Shown here piece by piece: positions 1 to 5,531 of a stretch of DNA of 6,836 bases. The position numbers were made by a program, and so were the translations under genes. The DNA is from Bacteroidales bacterium. Lineage in GTDB: Bacteria > Bacteroidota > Bacteroidia > Bacteroidales > P3. Location of the stretch: the NCBI GenBank assembly GCA_017560705.1, contig JAFZEK010000189.1:1-6836 (forward strand). The letters are read 5' to 3'. The number at the start of each line of letters is the position of its first letter. Within the stretch, counting starts at the first letter, position 1. The notes under the pieces were generated by a model. It did no database searches, was not told where the DNA came from, and saw only the letters and a list, made by a program, of their open reading frames with translations.

Positions 1-265
1 GATAGACTGTCGTTTTGCCGAATGGATGATGTATGAACCAAGAGGAGAAGACGATACTACTACACATGAATTCCCCTCTTCATGTATTGTGATAATTATT
101 GAGAATGACACAATAGATATGCCTTTGGAAGATTCCATTTCCTCAACCGATTTAAACGAGAATGATTCTATAAGAATATCATATAATGTTTATCGTGATA
201 AAGTAGGTTATATGGGGCGACCTTCTCCATATATACTTGTAACTAAATTAGAACAAATAATGTAA
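1..265 (+). CDS. C-terminal part of an unrecognised protein
   Basis: The reading frame is open from base 2 to a TAA at 263-265, giving 87 residues; the start lies left of the window. An internal Met-Met at 26-31 is a possible but unnecessary start, because the frame continues upstream with ordinary residues. The visible part has a hydrophobic beta-like run (CIVIIIE), an acidic polar middle rich in Asp, Glu and Ser, and a final stretch around NDSIRISYNVYRDKVGY followed by YILVTKLEQI. Alternating hydrophobic residues suggest a beta-rich fold, such as the small beta-barrels common in Bacteroidota lipoproteins, but this is inference only. I see no catalytic motif and do not recognise the family. 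It runs in the same direction as the SIMPL gene, 148 bp upstream of it, with no clear terminator between. Confidence 0.6.
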   Translation, partial: IDCRFAEWMMYEPRGEDDTTTHEFPSSCIVIIIENDTIDMPLEDSISSTDLNENDSIRISYNVYRDKVGYMGRPSPYILVTKLEQIM

Positions 266-413
266 TGATAGTAACTAAATCCGAAATGATTATGAAGTCC
301 TTTTAGGAAAATTCTAAAAATTCTACGAATCACTTACAAATCAATTCTTAGAAGTTGCCTAAAATATATTGTAGGTGTTTACGTTACTTTGAACAATTAA
401 AAAACTGAATATT
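266..413 (+). other. AT-rich intergenic region before the SIMPL gene
   Basis: This 148-bp gap holds no supportable gene. An imperfect 8-bp stem (301-308 with 312-319, one G-U pair, AAA loop) is followed by no T-run, so it is a poor terminator. The only promoter-like site is TTACTTTG at 384-391, a near match to the Bacteroidota -7 consensus TAnnTTTG, about 22 bp before the SIMPL start. It has no TTG at normal spacing: the nearest, at 369-371 and 355-357, are too close and too far. The SIMPL gene may start from this weak site or be read through from the upstream gene. Confidence 0.35.
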
Positions 414-1121
414 ATGAACACAAATCAATCAACAATCAAGAGGAGTTTTATTTTGTCGGCCGGTATAGTATTGGCTGCATTGGTATTAGGCATAATGATG
501 ATATGCACGGTGAAAACATTTAAATCGTACGACGATACCGTTAGGGTTCGAGGTCTTTGCGAGCGAGAAGTACCTGCCAACCGTGTGGTGATGCGTATCA
601 ACTACAGCTTCCAGGATAACGATTTTATAGCTCTGAAAAACAATATCGACGAGGTGAACAAAACGATAGTGTCGATATTAAAGAAATCGGGTTTCGCCGA
701 CGACGAAATTAAATATGGCATGGCTGACTATACCGACCGATATGGCAACTATTATTCCGACAACAATGTTAGATACAGGTATTATGCCAACCAACATATA
801 AATGTGTTTACATCGAAAGTGGATTCGGTAGAAGATATAAAAAGCTTATTGGAAACCGAACTGCTGAAACAAAACGTTATAGTGAACATCTACAACTCGT
901 ATGAATATAACGGACTAAACGAGATAAAGCCGTCGATGATAGCCGAAAGCTTGGAAAATGCTCGTGAGGCCGCCGACGAATTTGCTAAGAATAGTCATAG
1001 CAAAATAGGCAAAATGCGTACTGCTTCGCAAGGGTATTTTGAAGTTGAGAATTTGGACGAAAACACTCCTCAAATTAAAAAGATAAGGGTTGTAACTTCG
1101 GTAGAATATTACTTGAAATAG
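414..1121 (+). CDS. SIMPL (DUF541) domain protein, membrane-anchored
   Basis: The product has 235 residues. Residues 1-10 are polar and include Lys9-Arg10. A single hydrophobic segment (about 11-32, LSAGIVLAALVLGIMMI) follows, then a SIMPL/DUF541 domain from about 42 to the end. The segment has no lipobox-like Cys at a usual position, so an N-terminal membrane anchor with the domain outside the cytoplasm is most likely. Family features visible are VRVRGLCEREVPAN (43-56), the Tyr-rich RYRYYANQHINV stretch (120-131), LNEIKPSMIAE (168-178), the Lys/Ala-rich EFAKNSHSKIGKMRTASQG region (189-207) and the end NTPQIKKIRVVTSVEYYLK. Length is normal for the family. SIMPL proteins occur in the envelope of many bacteria, with poorly defined roles sometimes linked to oxidative stress; no enzymatic activity is assigned. 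The gene stands alone and converges with folC. Confidence 0.85.
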   Translation: MNTNQSTIKRSFILSAGIVLAALVLGIMMICTVKTFKSYDDTVRVRGLCEREVPANRVVMRINYSFQDNDFIALKNNIDEVNKTIVSILKKSGFADDEIKYGMADYTDRYGNYYSDNNVRYRYYANQHINVFTSKVDSVEDIKSLLETELLKQNVIVNIYNSYEYNGLNEIKPSMIAESLENAREAADEFAKNSHSKIGKMRTASQGYFEVENLDENTPQIKKIRVVTSVEYYLK

Positions 1122-1186
1122 ACATAGTATATCCCATTATTTTTTACCCCGATGCCGTTGAAATTCCTTCGTGATGAAAATGGAAT

Positions 1187-1229
1187 TACATCCCGATGTA
1201 GATAAAACTGTATCGGGATGTAGTTTTAT
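1187..1229 (+). terminator. Hairpin after the SIMPL gene, possible terminator with an alternative fold
   Basis: Bases 1187-1201 pair with 1208-1222. The core TACATCCCGAT/ATCGGGATGTA is a perfect 11-bp match, extended by G-U, U-G, A-U and G-C pairs around a 6-nt loop. GTTTTATA follows on the plus strand, giving a short T-run 66 bp downstream of the SIMPL stop, which suits an intrinsic terminator. A second 8-bp match, ATAAAACT (1202-1209) with AGTTTTAT (1222-1229), competes with the first hairpin because the two share bases 1208-1209 and 1222. Confidence 0.5.
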
Positions 1230-1270
1230 ACTCCTCGGAGGATGATTTTGAAAGCATTGATGCTTTTGGA

Positions 1271-1315
1271 AATAAATAAAAGGTTCAGTGGGCAACACTG
1301 AACCTTTTATTTATT
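1271..1315. terminator. Bidirectional intrinsic terminator between convergent genes
   Basis: This is a perfect 19-bp inverted repeat. AATAAATAAAAGGTTCAGT (1271-1289) and its exact complement (1297-1315) flank the 7-nt loop GGGCAAC. The stem has a GC-containing core (AGGTTCAGT) and A-rich/T-rich outer arms, so the RNA from either strand ends in a stem followed by a U-rich tract. It lies between the convergent SIMPL and folC genes, 150 bp after the first stop and 90 bp after the second, as expected for a shared terminator. Confidence 0.85.
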
Positions 1316-1404
1316 ATGCTGTGTAGAAACTGCTTGTTCAAGCTAAATATTTCTGGAATTTTAGTTCTTCCTCTCTTATTCTTACCTATGGTTGCAGTTT
1401 TTTT

Positions 1405-2715
1405 TTATACTGCTCTTTTGTCGAATAAGTTTATAGCGTCGGCAACGAGGAATATACTACCGGTAATGATAAGTATGTCGTCGTTGTCCATTCTTCTTTT
1501 AGCTTCTCTCATAGCCAATGAAAGGCTTTCGTATTTGTTGCCCTCTAGACCGATGCCGCTAGCAGTGTTGTAAAGTTCGTCGGTGTCCAATCCACGAGGA
1601 ACTGATGGCTTACAGAAGTAGTAGTTTGCATTTTTGGGCAGCATCTCTAGAATTTTAGAATAGTCTTTGTCGTTTACGCAGCCATAGATGATGTGTAGCT
1701 TGTTGATGTGTAGTGAATTTATTTTTTCTATAAGGCAGCGAATTCCGTCTTCGTTATGAGCTGTTTCGCACACTATGGTAGGTTTTTGCGACATTATTTC
1801 CCATCGTCCACGCAAGCCGGTGTCTATAACCACGCTTTCTATACCTATAGCAAATGCGGTGTTGCTTATCTTATATCCTATTTGGCGAAGAATATCAGTA
1901 GCTTGAGCCACTGTTGCCAAGTTTTTCATTTGGTAGCGTCCAGAGAGTGGCGTTTTTACCAAAGAGTAAGTGTTTCTGTTTTTATATATAAGAGCATGGA
2001 GATAGAAGCTGTTGCTTTTGTCGGTTTCTTCGAGTGTGAAATTTTTATCGGCAAAGTATATGTCGCTGTTCATTTCCGAAGCTTTTTCTTTGAAAACATG
2101 AGCACACTCCATTTGTGTTTGCCCAATCACTACTGGAACGTTGCGTTTTATTATACCTGCTTTTTCTCTAGCTATGGCTTCTATGGTGTTGCCTAAGTAT
2201 TGTGTGTGGTCTATACTTATGTTGGTAATTATGGATAGTACGGGGTCTATTACGTTGGTAGAGTCGAGTCTACCACCCATACCTACCTCTATTACGGCTA
2301 TGTCTACATTTTGTTCGGCAAAGTAGTTGAAAGCCATTGCCACTGTCATTTCAAAGAAGGAAGGGCTTATCTTTTGAAATAGAGGTTTGTTGGCTTCTAC
2401 AAAGTTGGTTACGTATTCTTCCGAAATCATCTGACCGTTTATTCTTATTCTTTCGCGGAAGTCTACAAGGTGAGGCGAGGTGTAAAGTCCTACTTTGTAT
2501 CCGGAGTTTTGCAATATTGAGGCTAGGAAGTGCGATACGGAGCCTTTGCCGTTGGTGCCGGCCACATGAATGCTTTTGAATTTTCGTTCAGGGTTGTTTA
2601 AGGCTTGCATTAGCCTTACGGTGTTTGTAATATCTTCTTTGTATGCTGCCATGCCTACTCTGTGATACATAGGCAAGCTATTGTAGAGATATTCCAATGT
2701 TTTTTGGTATTCCAT
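1405..2715 (-). CDS. folC: Bifunctional dihydrofolate synthase / folylpolyglutamate synthase
   Basis: FolC is a cytoplasmic ATP-dependent ligase that joins glutamate to dihydropteroate and then adds further glutamates to reduced folates. The 436-residue length is typical. Visible in order: ATP-binding P-loop GTNGKGS (53-59), folate-binding loop TSPHLVDFRERIRING (79-94), VGMGGRLDSTN (144-154), ISIDHTQYLG (166-175), EKAGIIK (184-190), GRWE (303-306), ETAHN (317-321), PRGLD (373-377) and the end TGSIFLVAD (418-426). The usual Asp of the D-x-A-H-N motif is Glu317 here, a conservative change. The start at 2715 places the P-loop where the family has it, and the upstream gene ends only 18 bp before. 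It is the last gene of the minus-strand cluster and probably has no promoter of its own in the short gap. Confidence 0.95.
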   Translation of the reverse strand: MEYQKTLEYLYNSLPMYHRVGMAAYKEDITNTVRLMQALNNPERKFKSIHVAGTNGKGSVSHFLASILQNSGYKVGLYTSPHLVDFRERIRINGQMISEEYVTNFVEANKPLFQKISPSFFEMTVAMAFNYFAEQNVDIAVIEVGMGGRLDSTNVIDPVLSIITNISIDHTQYLGNTIEAIAREKAGIIKRNVPVVIGQTQMECAHVFKEKASEMNSDIYFADKNFTLEETDKSNSFYLHALIYKNRNTYSLVKTPLSGRYQMKNLATVAQATDILRQIGYKISNTAFAIGIESVVIDTGLRGRWEIMSQKPTIVCETAHNEDGIRCLIEKINSLHINKLHIIYGCVNDKDYSKILEMLPKNANYYFCKPSVPRGLDTDELYNTASGIGLEGNKYESLSLAMREAKRRMDNDDILIITGSIFLVADAINLFDKRAV

Positions 2716-2733
2716 AGTTGTTCTGCGTTTTTT

Positions 2734-3375
2734 TTACATTAAGAAAGGGTTAAGGTTCTTTTCGTCGCCGATGGTAGTGTTTGGGCCGTGTCCGGGTAGT
2801 ACTTCGCAGCCGTCGGCCAAAGTTAGTATTTTTGTTTTTAGCATTTCCATTAGCACGTCGTAGTCGCCGGTGGGCAAATCGGTGCGGCCAATGCTTTGTC
2901 TGAATAGAACATCGCCGGTGAATACCACGTTGGGCTCGTCGATCATATATGCCATGCTTCCAGCTGCATGACCGGGCACGTATAGTGCTTTTAGCTTGTT
3001 GTTGCCAAAGGTTATATCGTCGTTGTCGGATATGCTGTCTATTTCCAAGCTGCTCATGTCTTTAACATCGAATCCCATGGCCATTCCATAGCTTTGGGCT
3101 TCAGCTAGGAAGCTCTTCCCGTCGCTGTGCATGGTTACAGGTAGTTTGTAGGTTTCGCATACGAAGAGCAGGCCAGCTATGTGGTCTATATGAGCGTGAG
3201 TAAGCAACACTTTTATGGGGCAAAGTCCGTTGTCCGAAATAAATTGTGTTAGTCTTTGGTTCTCAGTTTGGCTGTTCATGCCGGGGTCTATTATCACACA
3301 CGATTTTGTTTCGTCCCAAACGATATATGTGTTTTCTTCAAAGTGGTTGAAAGTAAATTCTTTTATATTTATCAT
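2734..3375 (-). CDS. MBL-fold metal-dependent hydrolase, glyoxalase II-like (YcbL type)
   Basis: The product has 213 residues and is a single metallo-beta-lactamase domain. The metal-site residues are complete: THAHIDH at 59-65 (His60, His62, Asp64, His65), His136 in VPGHAAGS, bridging Asp155 in FTGD, and His196 in LPGHGP. IGRTDLPTGDYDVLM (162-176) is typical of the short glyoxalase II-like branch. Full-length hydroxyacylglutathione hydrolases carry an extra C-terminal helical glutathione-binding domain, which is absent here. A thioester hydrolase acting on S-lactoylglutathione-like or other small thioesters is therefore plausible, but the substrate cannot be read from sequence. No signal peptide is seen, so it is probably cytoplasmic. 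It sits 18 bp upstream of folC and 118 bp downstream of the YigZ-family gene. Confidence 0.88.
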   Translation of the reverse strand: MINIKEFTFNHFEENTYIVWDETKSCVIIDPGMNSQTENQRLTQFISDNGLCPIKVLLTHAHIDHIAGLLFVCETYKLPVTMHSDGKSFLAEAQSYGMAMGFDVKDMSSLEIDSISDNDDITFGNNKLKALYVPGHAAGSMAYMIDEPNVVFTGDVLFRQSIGRTDLPTGDYDVLMEMLKTKILTLADGCEVLPGHGPNTTIGDEKNLNPFLM

Positions 3376-3440
3376 CTTATTATTGCTCTATAATATTTTT
3401 AAACTAAGCTATAACGACACAAAGTCCGAAATATTCTATT

Positions 3441-3448
3441 CAAAGCTA
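3441..3448 (-). promoter_or_regulatory. Candidate -7 box for the MBL hydrolase and folC
   Basis: Read on the minus strand this is TAGCTTTG, a full match to the Bacteroidota -7 consensus TAnnTTTG. It lies in the 118-bp gap after the YigZ-family gene, and transcription would begin roughly 60 nt before the hydrolase start. No TTG/TTTG is found at a proper -33 distance, so this may be a weak or false site. If real, it makes the hydrolase and folC a sub-operon. Confidence 0.35.
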
Positions 3449-3469
3449 CTTTTGTTTGCAAAAAAGTAG
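3446..3469. repeat. Inverted repeat in the yigZ-hydrolase gap
   Basis: CTACTTTT (3446-3453) and AAAAGTAG (3462-3469) form a perfect 8-bp inverted repeat around GTTTGCAA; TTTGCAAA at 3455-3462 is itself a palindrome. It lies about 25 bp after the YigZ-family stop and overlaps the candidate -7 box by three bases. It could be a weak terminator for ribD-yigZ transcripts, an operator, or one copy of a dispersed palindromic element. The stem is AT-rich, so its stability as RNA is modest. Confidence 0.45.
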
Positions 3470-3493
3470 TTTTGATGTGTTGTTTTTGTTTTG

Positions 3494-4105
3494 TTATTCT
3501 GTTCGTAGGTAGGTGAGGGTAGTACCTCTTATTTTTTTAAATGCTTCGGCTACTCTTTCGCTTCTTGCTTTTCGCACGGAGAAATCTATGGAGCAGTTTA
3601 GTTCGAAACGTTGGTTGAACTGTTCTAGTCCTTCGTCTTTCAGCAGTCGCATCACATCGTTCATCAGCACGTATTCAAATTCTATTCGATACACGTCGTT
3701 GGATGTTTTTTCTATCACCACGGCGTTGTCCAAGGCATCTTTGGTGGCTGCTTTATAAGCCGTTATAAGTCCGGACACACCTAGCTTTATGCCTCCAAAG
3801 TATCTTACCACTACCACTAGGGTGTTGGTTAAGTCTTTGGATAGTAGTTGTCCGTGTATGGGTCGTCCGGCGGTGCCGGAGGGTTCGCCGTCGTCGTTTA
3901 TGCGGTAGGTAGCTTTGTCGGCTCCTAGTATGTAGGCATAGCAGTGATGACGTGCATCGTAGTATTCTTTTTTTATCTTGTCGATGTGTTCTTTTATCTC
4001 TATTTCTGATACTACCGGAATGGCAAACGCCAGAAATTTGCTACCTTTTTCTTTATATATGCCTTCCGATGTGGAAGCTATGGTTTTGTATGTGTCGTCG
4101 AGCAT
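3494..4105 (-). CDS. YigZ/IMPACT family protein (UPF0029)
   Basis: The product has 203 residues, the usual size for bacterial YigZ. The N-terminal IMPACT/UPF0029 domain spans about 15-125 and shows EKGSKFLAFA (19-28), DARHHCYAYILG (50-61), the signature DGEPSGTAGRPI (72-83) and VVVVRYFGGIKLGVSGLI (97-114). The C-terminal part (about 138-195) fits the DUF1949 ferredoxin-like domain, which resembles EF-G domain IV. The family is related to eukaryotic IMPACT/Yih1, regulators of the kinase Gcn2, but lacks their RWD domain. The bacterial function is not settled; nucleic acid or ribosome binding is only inferred from the fold. It follows ribD after 42 bp with no promoter consensus in between, so it is probably co-transcribed with ribD. 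The ATG at 4103-4105 fits the family N-terminus. Confidence 0.9.
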   Translation of the reverse strand: MLDDTYKTIASTSEGIYKEKGSKFLAFAIPVVSEIEIKEHIDKIKKEYYDARHHCYAYILGADKATYRINDDGEPSGTAGRPIHGQLLSKDLTNTLVVVVRYFGGIKLGVSGLITAYKAATKDALDNAVVIEKTSNDVYRIEFEYVLMNDVMRLLKDEGLEQFNQRFELNCSIDFSVRKARSERVAEAFKKIRGTTLTYLRTE

Positions 4106-4147
4106 GTTAGCTGTTTTTTTTAAATTCTGTTCTGCAAAAAAAGAGTG

Positions 4148-5194
4148 TTATAGTTCAGGAGCGTTGTATAGGCATATAAAGTCGTCGTCTATCTGTTCTA
4201 CAGTGTTTGGCACAAAGGGAAACGATGGAGCTTTAAGTCCTTTGCCAAACATTTTGTTGCCTATAAGCACCCGAGCTTCGTCCCATAGTTGTTGTTCTAT
4301 GAAAGTGTTCAGTAGTCTAAGACCGCCTTCTACTATGATGGATTGAATCTTACGGTTCCAAAGGTCGGTGAGTATTTCATCCAAAAGGTTGTCGAAGTTA
4401 ACAACTACATATTGTAGCTTTTCCGAGCATTTCATTTCGGAGTTTTCGGTGTATATTATTGTTGGGCAAGAGCCGTCTAGGATGTAGGCGGTGGATGGTA
4501 TTCTTCCGTTGCGGTCTATGGCCACTCTCACGGGGTTGTTACCATGCCATAGGCGAGCGGTAAGCTGAGGGTCGTCGTTTACAACTGTTTGAGTGCCTAC
4601 CATTATGGCGGCTTCTTGTGTACGCCATTTATGCACTTCGCATTTTAGTTTTTGGTTTGTTATCCAATATGTTTTTTGCGAGTCGTCGTTGCGGTCTATG
4701 TCCATAAAACCATCGCGAGTTTGAGCCCATTTAAGAATCACGAAGGGTCTACGTTTTTCCATAAAGGTAAAGAAGCGTCGGTTCAGCAACCTGCCTTCTT
4801 TTTCCAGCACGCCGGTAGTCACCTTTATTCCTGCTTTGGATATTTTTTCAATGCCTCTTCCGGACACAAGAGGGTTGGGGTCGAGGTTGCAAACCACCAC
4901 TCGTTCAAAAGGGTACTGACTTATAAGGTCGGCACAAGGAGGCGTTTTGCCGTAGTGCGAACAAGGTTCGAGGTTTACGTATAGCGTGCTGCCTTTCAAT
5001 GCCGTTTTGTCGTCAATGCGTAGTATTGCATTTCTTTCGGCATGATTTTCGCCGCAGCACTGATGGAAACCCTCGGATATTATGGTGTCGTCTTTTACAA
5101 TAACGCAGCCTACCATGGGGTTGGGTGCAGCATAGTATATTCCGTTTTCAGCCAAGGCGAAACAACGCCTCATGTACTTTTCATCGTTCATCAT
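4148..5194 (-). CDS. ribD: Bifunctional pyrimidine deaminase/reductase of riboflavin synthesis
   Basis: RibD deaminates the GTP-derived diaminopyrimidine of the riboflavin pathway and then reduces its ribose with NADPH. From the ATG at 5194 the product has 348 residues, normal for the family. Deaminase domain (about 5-125): PNPMVGCVIV (24-33); zinc site His51 and Glu53 in HAE plus Cys78 and Cys87 in PCSHYGKTPPC. Reductase domain (about 148-345): LKWAQTRDGFM (154-164), GTQTVVNDDPQLTAR (200-214), VEGGLRLLNTF (288-298). The frame continues upstream to an ATG at 5341, but those 49 residues are Phe/Leu/Val-rich with no family match, and they overlap promoter elements on both strands, so I rejected that start. 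The ATGs at 5194 and 5191 are adjacent; either could be used. It is first in the minus-strand cluster. I see no FMN riboswitch upstream. Confidence 0.93.
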   Translation of the reverse strand: MMNDEKYMRRCFALAENGIYYAAPNPMVGCVIVKDDTIISEGFHQCCGENHAERNAILRIDDKTALKGSTLYVNLEPCSHYGKTPPCADLISQYPFERVVVCNLDPNPLVSGRGIEKISKAGIKVTTGVLEKEGRLLNRRFFTFMEKRRPFVILKWAQTRDGFMDIDRNDDSQKTYWITNQKLKCEVHKWRTQEAAIMVGTQTVVNDDPQLTARLWHGNNPVRVAIDRNGRIPSTAYILDGSCPTIIYTENSEMKCSEKLQYVVVNFDNLLDEILTDLWNRKIQSIIVEGGLRLLNTFIEQQLWDEARVLIGNKMFGKGLKAPSFPFVPNTVEQIDDDFICLYNAPEL

Positions 5195-5201
5195 AGTTGT
5201 G

Positions 5202-5236
5202 CAAAAGTACAACTTTATTTGAAAACGGAGAGCAAA
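5202..5236 (-). promoter_or_regulatory. Candidate ribD operon promoter
   Basis: On the minus strand, TACTTTTG (5209 down to 5202) fully matches the Bacteroidota -7 consensus. The nearest TTTG upstream (5236 to 5233) gives a 23-bp spacer, longer than the usual 19-21. The -7 box ends only 7 bases before the ATG at 5194, so transcription would start within a few bases of the codon and the mRNA would be leaderless or nearly so. This position supports the short ribD start. Confidence 0.5.
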
Positions 5237-5261
5237 AAGTGAGGAAAAGTAGTAAAAAAAT

Positions 5262-5292
5262 TTTGCCATCTCAGGAAAAAGCACTATCTTTG
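5262..5292 (+). promoter_or_regulatory. Candidate promoter P1, upstream of the tnaA leader
   Basis: TTTG (5262-5265), a 19-bp spacer and TATCTTTG (5285-5292) match the Bacteroidota housekeeping consensus at every fixed position. The start point would be near 5297-5299, giving a transcript that runs through the short ORF at 5304 and on into tnaA, with about 230 nt before the tnaA ATG. It is divergent from the ribD promoter, with about 50 bp between the nearest -7 box and this -33 box. Confidence 0.65.
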
Positions 5293-5303
5293 CACCCGAA
5301 AAA

Positions 5304-5384
5304 ATGAAAAAAACAACGATAAATATAACCCCATGTCGCACGTTTCTAAATATTAAAAATAGAGACGAATTCGTTTTGTTATAG
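5304..5384 (+). CDS. Possible 26-residue leader peptide upstream of tnaA
   Basis: The frame opens with ATG at 5304, about five bases after the start point expected from promoter P1, and closes with TAG at 5382. The peptide begins MKKTTINITPCRT and ends NRDEFVLL. It has one Cys, one Pro and two Arg but no Trp. Position right behind a good promoter and ahead of tnaA is what a leader peptide would have. Against this, it lacks the Trp and late Pro that enteric TnaC needs for tryptophan-dependent ribosome stalling, and an ORF this short can arise by chance. I see no similarity that would establish a function. Confidence 0.3.
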   Translation: MKKTTINITPCRTFLNIKNRDEFVLL

Positions 5385-5420
5385 CGAGTTGGCTATTGTC
5401 ATACTCGTACTTTCCTTGTG

Positions 5421-5440
5421 CCAAAATTACTTTTGGTTTT
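5421..5440 (+). terminator. Weak terminator-like hairpin in the tnaA leader
   Basis: CCAAAA (5421-5426) and TTTTGG (5431-5436) form a perfect 6-bp stem with a TTAC loop, followed by TTTT. It lies 36 bases after the stop of the short ORF. With only two G-C pairs it is weak as a terminator. Its right arm also holds the TTTG of promoter P2, so the repeat may simply be part of that promoter. Confidence 0.25.
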
Positions 5441-5462
5441 CATCCGAAAATTTTTATTTTTG
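5432..5462 (+). promoter_or_regulatory. Candidate promoter P2 for tnaA
   Basis: TTTG (5432-5435), a 19-bp spacer and TATTTTTG (5455-5462) again match the consensus at every fixed position. The start point would be near 5467-5469, leaving an untranslated leader of about 65 nt that is AT-rich and has no Shine-Dalgarno sequence, as is usual in Bacteroidota. The surrounding DNA is T-rich, which raises the chance of accidental matches, but the placement just upstream of tnaA is good. Confidence 0.6.
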
Positions 5463-5531
5463 TTGTTCTAGAGATATAGAATAAAAGAATAGTTCACTAT
5501 ATAAACAATAACTTTAAAAACAAAATATATT

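Noticed and set aside
1316..2579. Several plus-strand open frames across folC
   Set aside because: All lie antisense to FolC, whose motifs are complete; their translations have no recognisable domains.
3447..3474. Plus-strand promoters in the yigZ-hydrolase gap
   Set aside because: Two -7-like boxes exist, but neither has a TTTG at normal distance, and any transcript would run antisense to yigZ with no gene to serve.
3215..5242. Plus-strand open frames over the hydrolase, yigZ and ribD
   Set aside because: They are antisense to well-supported genes, with composition typical of shadow frames and no motifs.
5195..5341. N-terminal extension of RibD by 49 residues
   Set aside because: The hydrophobic extension has no RibD family match. 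It overlaps the candidate ribD -7 box and the plus-strand P1 promoter, and the 5194/5191 starts already give a full-length protein.
5304..5384. TnaC-type tryptophan-sensing leader
   Set aside because: The short ORF has no Trp codon and no late Pro near its stop, both needed for the known TnaC stalling mechanism. It is kept only as a leader ORF of unknown role.
5428..5435. A third plus-strand -7 box (TACTTTTG) before tnaA
   Set aside because: No TTG lies at 19-21 bp upstream; the nearest are 9 and 29 bp away. Its bases overlap the -33 element of the better-supported P2.
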